Positions 7,116 to 13,975 are shown, counted from the first letter of the stretch. The stretch: 14,643 nucleotides of DNA from Chloroflexota bacterium (GCA_028874675.1 JAPPJA010000567.1:1-14643); one strand, 5' to 3'. Program-made: numbers and translations. The notes: generated by a model not told the origin, from the letters alone.

Positions 7116-7412
7116 TTGGCGCTGTCAGATAAGACCTTGGTCTGCGTGGAATGCGCAGCCGAATTCACCTTTACAGTCGGGGAGCAGGAATTCTTCGCTT
7201 CCCGTGGCTTTACCAATGAACCCCGGCGTTGCCCTGAGTGTCGCCAGGTCCGGAAGTCCCAGAGGTCTTTCGATGGGGGCCCCAGGGAAATGCACCCAGC
7301 CGTTTGTGCCCAGTGTGGCGTGGACACTATGGTGCCCTTCCGGCCCAGGGGTGACCGCCCGGTTTATTGCAGCGATTGCTTCAGCTCTATGCGAGAAAGC
7401 AATTATCGCTAG
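7116..7412 (+). CDS. Double zinc-ribbon protein (zf-trcl-like N-terminus plus CxxC-x17-CxxC domain)
   Basis: The 98-residue protein has two cysteine quartets. The first is CVEC (10-13) with CPEC (39-42), flanked by GEQEFFASRGF and typical of the small probable zinc-ribbon family. The second is CAQC (64-67) with CSDC (85-88), separated by exactly 17 residues, matching the CxxC-x17-CxxC domain. Each quartet should hold one zinc. The molecular function of these proteins is not established; nucleic-acid binding is a reasonable guess. The start is TTG, fixed by GGAGGT (7104-7109) six bases upstream. The roughly 100-base leader and a terminator right after the gene mark it as monocistronic. Confidence 0.88.
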   Translation: MALSDKTLVCVECAAEFTFTVGEQEFFASRGFTNEPRRCPECRQVRKSQRSFDGGPREMHPAVCAQCGVDTMVPFRPRGDRPVYCSDCFSSMRESNYR

Positions 7413-7456
7413 GTTCGGCTCGCCTGCGTAGGGCGCACTCCGACTTTAACGGTTCG

Positions 7457-7490
7457 ACCCCCGGTGGCAAGCCGGGGGTTGTTGTTGTTA
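7457..7490 (+). terminator. Intrinsic terminator of the zinc-ribbon gene
   Basis: ACCCCCGG (7457-7464) pairs with CCGGGGGT (7472-7479) around a 7-base loop, followed by a T-rich tail, TGTTGTTGTTA. It lies 45 bases after the stop codon. Confidence 0.85.
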
Positions 7491-7566
7491 AGGGCGGTGG
7501 AAGAGCTCGAATGGCCCAACTGTTCAAAAAACTGCCTCAGCTTGCCATGTTCCGGGAGGTTCGGAG

Positions 7567-8733
7567 ATGATGAAGAACACAGCCGACGCGGTGGTAATCG
7601 GTGGCGGCGTTATGGGCTGCAGCCTGCTCTACTATCTGGCAAAAAAGGGTACTACCGATACCCTGCTCCTGGAGCGCAGCGTTCTTGGCGCGGGCTCCAC
7701 CGGCCTGTCCCAGGCCATTTGCCGGATGCACTATTCCAATCCCATTACAGCTTCCATGGCATGGAGCAGCCTCCAGGTTTACGCGAACTTCAGCGAACAG
7801 GTTGGCGGGGACTCAGGGTTCGTGAAAACCGGCTATCTCGTAGTCGTTGAGGAGATCGACCGGCCCAGCCTGGAACTGAACATTGCCATGCAGCAGGACC
7901 TCGGCATTGATGTTGCCCTGGTCTCTCCCGAGGAACTTCGCGACCTGGCCCCCATGTTTTCGACGTTCGAAGGCGAGAGCCTGGCCTGGGAACCCCAATC
8001 CGGCTACGCCAATCCATATCTGGTTACCACCTCCCTGGCTGCCAGGGCGCAGGAACTCGGCGCCCAGGTAACCACCCGTTCCAACGTCACCGGGGTTGAA
8101 ATCGGTGGTGGGCGGGTCCAGGCAGTCCTGACCGATCAGGGCAGAGTGGCAACCCCTGTTGCGGTGGTTGCCGCCGGTCCCTGGTCCAACAATCTGATGA
8201 AAGGGACCGGTGTGGAGTTTCCCCTCATACCCGTCCGGCACCAGGTTGCGATGGTTACCCGGCCGCCGGGGCTGCTGCCAGAGCATCCCATAGTAGGAGA
8301 CATTGCCCAGTCCTTCTCCTTCCGGCCGGAAAGCCCGACTCTCACCATGGTGGGCTACGCCGAGGAAGAGGTTGAACTGGAAAACTATGACAGGGGAATA
8401 GACCAGGCTGAGGCCGCCGACGCCATGTCCAGGTTGATACGGCGAATGCCGGCCATGGACCAATCCTATTTGAGGGGTGGCTGGTCCGGGCTGTTCACGA
8501 CAACGCCCGACTGGCACCCCATACTGGACCGGGTGCCAGGCGTGGAAGGGCTCTACTGCATGGTCGGTTTCAGCGGGCATGGATTCAAGCTGGCGCCCTC
8601 CATCGGGCAGGCGATGGCCGAACTTGTTCTGGACGGCAGGGCGGCGTCCTTCGATCTTTCGCCATTGCGATTCAGCCGCTTTGAGGAAAACGACCTGATA
8701 CTGTCCCGCTATCGTTACCGCGTTCTGGCGTGA
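7567..8733 (+). CDS. FAD-dependent amine/amino-acid oxidoreductase (DAO family, sarcosine/glycine oxidase-like)
   Basis: The 388-residue flavoprotein has an N-terminal dinucleotide-binding fold: VVIGGGVMGCSLLYYLA (9-25; GGGVMG 12-17) with the ribose-binding acid Glu36. AAGPWS (202-207) is the second FAD segment, and the C-terminus has FSGHGFKLAPSIG (335-347), all typical of DAO-family enzymes. These oxidise N-methylated or other secondary amino acids, passing electrons to oxygen or another acceptor such as ETF. The TTTPDWHPIL region (311-320) lacks the Cys that anchors FAD covalently in monomeric sarcosine oxidase, so FAD is probably non-covalent. GGGAGGT (7554-7560) serves either ATG at 7567 or at 7570. 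The substrate is unknown. It starts downstream of a terminator and is followed by no clear one. Confidence 0.88.
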   Translation: MMKNTADAVVIGGGVMGCSLLYYLAKKGTTDTLLLERSVLGAGSTGLSQAICRMHYSNPITASMAWSSLQVYANFSEQVGGDSGFVKTGYLVVVEEIDRPSLELNIAMQQDLGIDVALVSPEELRDLAPMFSTFEGESLAWEPQSGYANPYLVTTSLAARAQELGAQVTTRSNVTGVEIGGGRVQAVLTDQGRVATPVAVVAAGPWSNNLMKGTGVEFPLIPVRHQVAMVTRPPGLLPEHPIVGDIAQSFSFRPESPTLTMVGYAEEEVELENYDRGIDQAEAADAMSRLIRRMPAMDQSYLRGGWSGLFTTTPDWHPILDRVPGVEGLYCMVGFSGHGFKLAPSIGQAMAELVLDGRAASFDLSPLRFSRFEENDLILSRYRYRVLA

Positions 8734-8860
8734 GCGAATATCCGGCGGGAACAGGAGCGCGTTGGAAGTAGTTGGCAATCGTAGCGTTCTTCCGGAATCT
8801 TCACATTTCAAAGGGGCCTCAAAACTGCATAGCCTGCCCGCATGGTGTTATCATGTTTAA

Positions 8861-8885
8861 CAGGCGGTCATCGCCTGACCGCCTG
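8861..8885. promoter_or_regulatory. Perfect 10-bp inverted repeat at the start of the ABM-like transcript
   Basis: CAGGCGGTCA (8861-8870) and TGACCGCCTG (8876-8885) pair perfectly around five bases (TCGCC). A possible -10 (TATCAT, 8849-8854) lies just upstream with no convincing -35, so the palindrome would cover about +1 to +25. No T-run follows on either strand, which argues against a terminator. It may be an operator or a 5' mRNA stem. Confidence 0.55.
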
Positions 8886-8914
8886 GCTATTAACCAACGT
8901 CAGGAGAAGTGGCA

Positions 8915-9214
8915 ATGTTTATCCGAATGGTTTGGGGCAAGCTGCGCCCCGGAAGCTGGGAAGAATACGAAAGGCACTACCACGAGCGTCTGGCCGGAGC
9001 TTCAGGCGACATCAAGGGCTTGAAGGAGAGGCAGTTGCTTCGTGGTACTGAAGACCCGGACGAAGGCATCAGTGTAAGTATCTGGGAGACCCTCGATGAC
9101 CTGCGGGCCTACGAGACGGGTGAGTTTCGGCAGAACGTTGCCAGGGAAATGGAGCACCTGTACCGGGGCGAATACTGGGTCAAGCACTTCGAAATCAGTT
9201 CCACCGACAACTGA
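8915..9214 (+). CDS. Small ABM-like protein (antibiotic biosynthesis monooxygenase / dimeric alpha-beta barrel family)
   Basis: The 99-residue protein begins MFIRMVWGKLRPG, then WEEYERHYHERL, and later VSIWETLDDLRAYE (54-67). This is the ferredoxin-like beta-alpha-beta pattern of ABM-type dimeric barrels, which include cofactor-free monooxygenases and haem-degrading or unknown-function members. No family-specific active site can be assigned. An in-frame GTG at 8909 is possible, but AGGAG (8902-8906) is eight bases from the ATG at 8915 and only two from the GTG, so the ATG is chosen. It has a palindrome in front and a strong terminator behind, and so is probably a single-gene unit. Confidence 0.75.
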   Translation: MFIRMVWGKLRPGSWEEYERHYHERLAGASGDIKGLKERQLLRGTEDPDEGISVSIWETLDDLRAYETGEFRQNVAREMEHLYRGEYWVKHFEISSTDN

Positions 9215-9252
9215 ACCCGTGGGCCTGTACCCTCGCCAATGACGGCAAGCTT

Positions 9253-9284
9253 CAGCCCGGCCATTTGGCCGGGCTGCCCTTTTA
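9253..9284 (+). terminator. Strong intrinsic terminator after the ABM-like gene
   Basis: CAGCCCGGCC (9253-9262) pairs perfectly with GGCCGGGCTG (9267-9276) around the tetraloop ATTT. CCCTTTTA follows. It lies about 40 bases past the stop codon. Confidence 0.9.
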
Positions 9285-9368
9285 CGCTGGCTATAGCGCA
9301 TCGGAGAGAGTTCAGGGTTGGTGCCAATCCCGTGCCAGCCAGCCCCTCATATCCGCGAGAGCCGGTAT

Positions 9369-9437
9369 GCAGGAATCCCTGCTACGCTTGGCCTGCTTGC
9401 ACCGTTAGCCTTGCTGGATTCCGGCGCAGGCCGGAAT
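9369..9437. repeat. Repeat-like palindromic module
   Basis: GCAGG AATC CCTGC (9369-9382) is a small hairpin. ATTCCGGC (9418-9425) and GCCGGAAT (9430-9437) form a perfect 8-bp stem with the loop GCAG. GGAATCC (9372-9378) is also the complement of GGATTCC (9416-9422), so the two can pair with each other. Stems of the ATTCCGGC...GCCGGAAT kind are common in dispersed intergenic repeats of several bacteria. Copy number cannot be judged from one window. Confidence 0.4.
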
Positions 9438-9497
9438 AATGCCCTCCAAGCCACCGTAACTCATCGACTCTGAACATTTGTGTGCATCGGATTCCAA

Positions 9498-9526
9498 TAG
9501 ACATGGTGGCTGGTTAAGTTTATATT
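9498..9526 (+). promoter_or_regulatory. Sigma-70-type promoter for the LLM monooxygenase
   Basis: TAGACA (9498-9503, 5 of 6) and TATATT (9521-9526, 5 of 6) have the optimal 17-base spacer. They are followed by GGAGG and the ATG at 9556. Confidence 0.65.
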
Positions 9527-9555
9527 TATCCGGCAATCTGCGGCGGAGGCCCCAA

Positions 9556-10500
9556 ATGCGATTTGGATTCTACTTGCCAAATAGCGGCCCCACAGCCAGG
9601 CCGGAACCCCTGGCGGCCATAGCCAGGAAGGGCGATGAACTGGGCTTCTATTGCATGGTGGCCGGTGACCACATCCTGGTGCCTAGGGAGATTAACTCCC
9701 CCTATCCCTACACGGCCGATGGCAGTTTTCACGCTGGAGGCGCCGCCGAGTACCTGGAACAACTTACCTTGCTGACCTATCTGGCGGGCATCACCCGGAG
9801 CATTCGCCTCATTCCCAGCGTGATGATTGTCCCTTACCGCAACCCGCTGCTGGCCGCGAAGATTCTGGCCACGCTGGATGTCTTGTCCGGCGGACGATTG
9901 ACTCTCGGAGTGGGCGTGGGCTGGATGGAGGAGGAGTTTGAGGCGCTGGACGCCCCGCCCTTTGCGGAGCGGGGCGCAGTTACCAACGAGTATATCCGCG
10001 CGTTCAAGGAACTCTGGACCAGCGATGAACCTTCCTTTGAAGGGAAGTACTGCCGTTTTTCCGATATCCATTTCCTGCCCAAGCCGGTGCAGCAGCCCCA
10101 TCCTCCCATTTGGGTTGGCGGCCAGAGCCGCGCTGCCATTCGCCGGGCCGCCCGGCTGGGAAACGGTTGGCACCCGGTGGGCGCCATTCCCGCCGCGCCC
10201 CTCGAGCCCGAGGAACTGGCCCAGAACATTGGCCTGCTCCACCGGTACGCCGAGGATGGCTCCAGAAATCCTGGGGAGATCGAGGTATCCATGAAGGCGC
10301 CCCTGTACGATGCGGACTCAACTCCCTCCGGTGCAGCCCGCCGCCGGTTCGCCGGCGAACCCGAGCAAATGCTGCAGGACATTCAAACCTATGAGGACGT
10401 CGGCGTTAGCTGCATCATATTCGACATCCGGGGAAATGACCTGAACCGTTCCCTGGAAAGGCTCGAATGGTTCGCCGAAGAGGTTATGTCCGGCGCCTAG
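9556..10500 (+). CDS. LLM-class flavin-dependent oxidoreductase (probably F420- or FMN-dependent)
   Basis: The 314-residue product has the luciferase-like TIM-barrel pattern. It begins MRFGFYLPNSGP, with the helix AIARKGDELGF (21-31) and the VAGDHILVP segment (35-43). SGGRLTLGVGVGWMEEEF (111-128) is the hallmark segment of the family, followed by KPVQQPHPPIWVGG (176-189) and AARLGNGWHPVG (198-209). These enzymes use reduced FMN or coenzyme F420 for oxygenation or hydride transfer; the segments resemble the F420-linked subgroup, but the cofactor is not proven. The open frame extends 26 codons upstream, but GGAGG (9545-9549) six bases before the ATG at 9556 sets the start, and the extension overlaps the promoter. 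It ends 156 bases before the CMD operon, which has its own promoter. Confidence 0.9.
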   Translation: MRFGFYLPNSGPTARPEPLAAIARKGDELGFYCMVAGDHILVPREINSPYPYTADGSFHAGGAAEYLEQLTLLTYLAGITRSIRLIPSVMIVPYRNPLLAAKILATLDVLSGGRLTLGVGVGWMEEEFEALDAPPFAERGAVTNEYIRAFKELWTSDEPSFEGKYCRFSDIHFLPKPVQQPHPPIWVGGQSRAAIRRAARLGNGWHPVGAIPAAPLEPEELAQNIGLLHRYAEDGSRNPGEIEVSMKAPLYDADSTPSGAARRRFAGEPEQMLQDIQTYEDVGVSCIIFDIRGNDLNRSLERLEWFAEEVMSGA

Positions 10501-10570
10501 GGCCCATACGGTTCTGGCAAGGTCGCCGGCCGTGGGCGGAACAAAGCCCGACACACTGGCAACCGGGCTA

Positions 10571-10598
10571 TTGACCCTTTCGCATTGCGATATAATAT
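10571..10598 (+). promoter_or_regulatory. Probable promoter of the CMD-hydrolase-MmgE/PrpD operon
   Basis: TTGACC (10571-10576, 5 of 6) is followed by a perfect TATAAT (10591-10596), but the spacer is only 14 bases. TAATAT (10593-10598) would give 16. The elements are good and the spacing unusual. The palindrome at 10613-10632 lies immediately downstream. Confidence 0.5.
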
Positions 10599-10612
10599 GG
10601 GTATGTAATTCA

Positions 10613-10632
10613 GGCAGCCAATTCCGGCTGCC
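10613..10632. promoter_or_regulatory. 7-bp inverted repeat in the leader of the CMD operon
   Basis: GGCAGCC (10613-10619) and GGCTGCC (10626-10632) pair perfectly around AATTCC. AATT on each side (10607-10610, 10636-10639) can extend the stem after an internal loop. It lies between the promoter and AAGGAG (10646-10651), so it may be an operator or leader stem. Confidence 0.45.
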
Positions 10633-10656
10633 CTTAATTCACTGCAAGGAGCAAAT

Positions 10657-11460
10657 ATGTCCTCTCTGGAAGAACGGTTCAACCGCGGATTGCAAATGCG
10701 TGACACCATGGCCGCGGGGGACTTTCGGCACTTCACCCTCCCTGGCATAGACCAGCTGGCGCCCGACCTGAAGCGTATTGTTGACGAGGCTCTATTTGGT
10801 TCCATATGGGTCAGGGACGAGCTGAATTTGAAGCAGCGCTGTCTTTGCACTCTTTCGGCCCTGTTGACTCTCGGTCACCTGCATCTCCTGCGCCGCCACG
10901 TCGAGCGCGCCCTCAACGTGGGCATGAGTCCGGAAGAAGTCGTTGAGATATTTATCCAGATGACCTTCTATGCCGGCGTACCTGCAGTGGAATCGGCTAT
11001 GTCCATTGCCAAGGAGATCTTTGAAGAGAGAGGCATCCAGCTGACGCCCACCACCGTGTACGATACTTCATTGGATGCCGATGAACTTCACCGCAAGGGC
11101 ATTGGAGTCCACGAAGCCCACATGGGGGACATCACGCTCTATTACACCGATGATCCCAATACTCCGGAGATGTACCTGGAAAGGTTGATCAACGAGTACA
11201 ACTGGGGAGCGATTTTCAGCCGACCCTACCTGGACGCAAGAGACAGGTCCATGTGCGCCCTGGTAGCCATGACGGTTATGGGACACTACGATCGCCAGTT
11301 GCGACGCAGAATTTCGGGCTGCCTCCGCGTTGGGATGTCCCCCGCGGAGATCATGGAAGTCTTCATTCAGCTGACTCTCTACGGCGGGTATTTCAACACC
11401 CGCACCGCAATGCGCATCGCCCGATCCGTTTTCAATGAAGAAGGTGTTGACGCTGAGTAG
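10657..11460 (+). CDS. Two-domain carboxymuconolactone decarboxylase (CMD) family protein
   Basis: The 267-residue protein contains two CMD-like domains in tandem. Domain 1 (about 40-125) has LNLKQRCLCTLSALL, then LLRRHVERAL-VGMSPEEVVEIF and FYAGVPA. Domain 2 (about 175-262) repeats it with LDARDRSMCALVAM, LRRRISGCL-VGMSPAEIMEVF and LYGGYFN. His81 of domain 1, the conserved His of PcaC-like proteins, is Arg218 in domain 2, so only the first half looks catalytically complete. There is no AhpD-type CxxC. CMD enzymes decarboxylate lactones formed after aromatic ring cleavage or act as peroxiredoxin-like reductases; the PcaC-like layout and a hydrolase neighbour favour the first. AAGGAG (10646-10651) supports the start. 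It is first gene of a three-gene operon, with the hydrolase 46 bases on. Confidence 0.88.
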   Translation: MSSLEERFNRGLQMRDTMAAGDFRHFTLPGIDQLAPDLKRIVDEALFGSIWVRDELNLKQRCLCTLSALLTLGHLHLLRRHVERALNVGMSPEEVVEIFIQMTFYAGVPAVESAMSIAKEIFEERGIQLTPTTVYDTSLDADELHRKGIGVHEAHMGDITLYYTDDPNTPEMYLERLINEYNWGAIFSRPYLDARDRSMCALVAMTVMGHYDRQLRRRISGCLRVGMSPAEIMEVFIQLTLYGGYFNTRTAMRIARSVFNEEGVDAE

Positions 11461-11506
11461 AGTCAACGCCTCAAAGCCTGAGAGCTCTGCAGGTGAAGAA
11501 GGCCAT

Positions 11507-12301
11507 ATGTTTGTAACGCTTGACGACGGTTGCCAGCTTTTCTACAAGGTGGACGACTTTACGGATCCCTGGGAGGACGCGGAAACCGTAGTCTTGCACC
11601 ATGGGATGGCCAAGAACCACAAGCTCTGGTACGGCTGGATTCCCATAATCGCGCGGCATTTCCGGGTGGTCCGCTTTGACATGCGGGGCATGGGCCAGTC
11701 CTCGGTTCCGGAGCCCGGGTATCCCTGGTCGGTGGACAACTTTGCCGCTGACCTGGGTCAGCTCCTGGACAAACTGGAACTGGAGAAGGTGCACCTGGTA
11801 GGTGAAACTGTAGGTGGCTCTATCTCTATGCGATTTGCCACCCTACATCAGGAACGCCTGCTGACCCTGGCGGCCTGCACGTCCCCCACCAGCTTCAATG
11901 ACCCCCACCACGCCGAAAGCGCGGACCTCATAGAGCGGGAAGGGGTATCGGCCTGGGTTGAAAATACCATCGGTCGCCGCCTGGACCCCCAGATAGTGCC
12001 CCCCGAATATACCCGTTGGTACGCCTCCCAGATGTCGGCTACCCCGGCCCACGTGGTGGGTGGATTCCAGCGCAATGCCGCCGGCGACCTGCGTCCCCTG
12101 TTGGGCCAGGTCAACACACCGGTACTTATCCTTGCTGCCGCCAGCCTCAGGGAAGAAGTCCTGGGCGACTTTCGGGATGCCGCGGATTTCTTTCCCAACG
12201 GTCGCCGCGTAGTATTTCCCGGGGTGTCCGGTTTCGTACAGCATGTCCTGCCCGTTCCCTGTGCCAGGGTCTGGCTCGACTTTGCCCATAGCCAGCGCTA
12301 G
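11507..12301 (+). CDS. Alpha/beta hydrolase (PcaD/enol-lactonase-like) with Thr at the nucleophile elbow
   Basis: The 264-residue alpha/beta-hydrolase-fold protein has HHGMAKNHKLW (31-41; oxyanion loop), VVRFDMRGMGQSS (54-66) and the nucleophile elbow LVGETVGG (97-104). A late GVSGFVQHVLP segment carries the presumed catalytic His. In the usual GxSxG the Ser position is Thr101 here (GETVG). Either Thr is the nucleophile or the enzyme works differently. The fold includes lactonases, esterases and C-C hydrolases; beside a CMD protein a PcaD-like enol-lactonase role is attractive but inferred. An in-frame ATG at 11435 overlaps the CMD gene and adds 24 poorly structured residues. The ATG at 11507, preceded by GAAGAAGG (11496-11503), begins exactly at MFVTLDDG, a usual start for such proteins. 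Confidence 0.88.
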   Translation: MFVTLDDGCQLFYKVDDFTDPWEDAETVVLHHGMAKNHKLWYGWIPIIARHFRVVRFDMRGMGQSSVPEPGYPWSVDNFAADLGQLLDKLELEKVHLVGETVGGSISMRFATLHQERLLTLAACTSPTSFNDPHHAESADLIEREGVSAWVENTIGRRLDPQIVPPEYTRWYASQMSATPAHVVGGFQRNAAGDLRPLLGQVNTPVLILAAASLREEVLGDFRDAADFFPNGRRVVFPGVSGFVQHVLPVPCARVWLDFAHSQR

Positions 12302-12323
12302 CAATACAGGAAAGGAAACAACG

Positions 12324-13745
12324 ATGGCTGACTCTTTGAGCCGAAGTCTGGCTCGATTCGTGGACAATCTCCAGTTCGACAATTTGCCGCCCGAGGTCCC
12401 CGACAAGGTAAAGGCTTCCCTGTTGCATGGACTGCTGGGCGCTTTTCTCGGCGCCGAAACTTCCCATGCCCAAGCCTCCATGGAGCTGGTGAAACTGGAG
12501 GAGGGGAGGACGGACGGGGCCACAATTCTTGTGGATGGCGCCAAGGCCACCAGGTGCGGCGCGGCCTTCGCCAACAGCAAGCTGATGCACGCCACCAACC
12601 AGTCAGACTCGTACCGGATGTTGATCCACCCTGGTCCCTGCGTAATTCCCGCAGCCCTGGCCACCGCTCAGATTGAACGGCGCACCGGACGGGAACTCAT
12701 AACCGCCCTGGCAGCCGGCTACGAAGTTGAGGCGCGTGTTGCCGGGGACTTCATCCCTTCTACCCAGGCCCGGGGTTTCCGGTCCAGCCCGGTTTACGGC
12801 ACGCTGGGGGCAGCGGTGGCGACCGCCAAGTTGCTCCGGCTGAACGTGGACCAGCTGGTCACGGCCATGGCGCTGGCGTGCACCTTCGCCGGCGGCACCA
12901 CCGAGGGTCCGCGGTCCGGTGGCAGGGAGATGCTTTTCCACGAGCCCAACGCCACCCGGAACGGAATAATGGCCGCCCTGCTGGCCCGGGAGCAGGTACG
13001 CGGTTCCGAGACCGCCCTTGAGGGCGCCGCCGGATTCTACAACGCCTTTACCGGAAACAATCGGGGCCATCTGTCCTATGTGTTCGCCGGACCTGAGCAG
13101 GTTTCCCTGGAAAGCGTGGTCTCCGAGTTGGGTGAAAGGTGGGAACTGCTTCACGTCACGCCCAAACTCTACCCCACGGCCGGCTACAATTGCCCCGTAA
13201 TCGAGCTAATGTCCGATATGAGGTCGTCTCACAATCTGCCGGTTGAGGAAATCGAAAAGATCACCGTGGATATGAACTGGCTGGAGACCACTTACCCGTC
13301 TCCCGCTTTCCCGAATCCCGAGCGCAGCGCGGATGCGCCGGCGGTGGGCAGCACCCACTATTTCACGGCCTATACCTGCGTCAAGGGTAACTACCCGCCG
13401 CTCCGCACCCGTATAGACCCCGGCGACGGCTCCTCCGAGGAGGACGCAACGGTTTTGGACCTGATGAAAAAGGTTGAAGTTGTGGGACACCGCAACCGCC
13501 AGGCTTTCGCTCCCCGCATCACCGTTTCCTTGTCCGGCGGCACCGAATACATGGGCGAGTACCAGGGCAACGAGCTGGAGTGGAACTTTGCCACCGAGTT
13601 GCGCAGGGTCCGGCCCCTGTTTAAAGACATGCCCTGGCCCAGCGAAAACCTGGAAAGCGTTGCCCAGATCGTGTCAGGCCTGGAAATCGAAACAAGGATG
13701 GACCATCTGATTGCCCAGTGTGTCAGGCTTGAAGGCTTTGCCTAG
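12324..13745 (+). CDS. MmgE/PrpD family protein (2-methylcitrate dehydratase-like)
   Basis: The 473-residue length is usual for the family, which includes 2-methylcitrate dehydratase, cis-aconitate decarboxylase and iminodisuccinate epimerase. Markers are an N-terminal helical domain (LARFVDNLQFDNLPPEV, from 9), ATNQSDSYRMLIHPGPCVIPAAL (90-112), reading like the Asp-rich HPS-type active-site stretch, GTLGAAVATAKLL (159-171), ALACTFAGG (183-191) and TPKLYPTAGYNCP (279-291). The exact reaction cannot be read; dehydration or isomerisation of a carboxylic acid is likely. AGGAAAGGA (12308-12316) seven bases before the ATG at 12324 sets the start; the open frame extends 27 codons into the hydrolase gene. 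It is the last gene of the operon, 22 bases behind the hydrolase. Confidence 0.9.
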   Translation: MADSLSRSLARFVDNLQFDNLPPEVPDKVKASLLHGLLGAFLGAETSHAQASMELVKLEEGRTDGATILVDGAKATRCGAAFANSKLMHATNQSDSYRMLIHPGPCVIPAALATAQIERRTGRELITALAAGYEVEARVAGDFIPSTQARGFRSSPVYGTLGAAVATAKLLRLNVDQLVTAMALACTFAGGTTEGPRSGGREMLFHEPNATRNGIMAALLAREQVRGSETALEGAAGFYNAFTGNNRGHLSYVFAGPEQVSLESVVSELGERWELLHVTPKLYPTAGYNCPVIELMSDMRSSHNLPVEEIEKITVDMNWLETTYPSPAFPNPERSADAPAVGSTHYFTAYTCVKGNYPPLRTRIDPGDGSSEEDATVLDLMKKVEVVGHRNRQAFAPRITVSLSGGTEYMGEYQGNELEWNFATELRRVRPLFKDMPWPSENLESVAQIVSGLEIETRMDHLIAQCVRLEGFA

Positions 13746-13761
13746 AACTGGCCTCGATTGG

Positions 13762-13781
13762 CCTTTCCCGGCAGGGGAAGG
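13762..13781. other. Hairpin after the MmgE/PrpD gene
   Basis: CCTTTCCC (13762-13769) pairs with GGGGAAGG (13774-13781) through eight pairs including one G-T wobble, with a 4-base loop. The tail, GTAAGG, has no T-run, so it is at best a weak terminator or a 3'-end stabilising stem. It lies 17 bases past the operon's last stop. The rest of the gap to 13976 shows nothing else that I can support. Confidence 0.4.
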
Positions 13782-13975
13782 GTAAGGCTAGGCGCAGCAA
13801 CAGGCCATGTATTGCCTTAACTTGAACAAGTCGGTCTAACGGGGAGTTCTGGAGGCTGCCTGCGGTTCCTGGCCTGTATTCAGCGTTTGAGATTCTTTCT
13901 CTATGAATGAGTCGCCGGACCAGCCATTCATACTGGTTGCCCCAACACCCCTAAGTATCTACGAGTAAGCCCCTT

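Larger units (their letters stand above)
9215..9555. other. Intergenic region with terminator, degenerate palindromic repeat and promoter
   Basis: These 341 bases hold no supported gene. In order they contain the ABM terminator (9253-9284), a repeat-like stretch of small hairpins (about 9300-9440), the promoter of the LLM gene (9498-9526) and its GGAGG (9545-9549). Short open frames on both strands have no ribosome-binding site or family likeness. Confidence 0.6.

Noticed and set aside
7451..7480. GGTTCGA followed by a C-run, resembling a tRNA T-arm
   Set aside because: No acceptor, D-arm or anticodon arm can be fitted upstream. The sequence is better explained as an intrinsic terminator.
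7813..8811. Long minus-strand open frame (332 codons) opposite the FAD oxidoreductase
   Set aside because: It is a mirror of a GC-rich gene: no ribosome-binding site, no recognisable domain, and the plus-strand frame has clear DAO-family motifs.
8734..8860. Possible terminator after the FAD oxidoreductase
   Set aside because: Only a short TTCCGGAA palindrome is present, without a T-tail. The later palindrome at 8861-8885 also lacks one.
9526..10242. Minus-strand open frame (238 codons) opposite the LLM gene
   Set aside because: No motifs or ribosome-binding site; the opposite strand encodes a clear LLM-class enzyme.
11843..12664. Minus-strand open frame (273 codons) across the hydrolase and MmgE/PrpD genes
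   Set aside because: It spans two real genes antisense, lacks a start signal and reads as low-complexity shadow protein.
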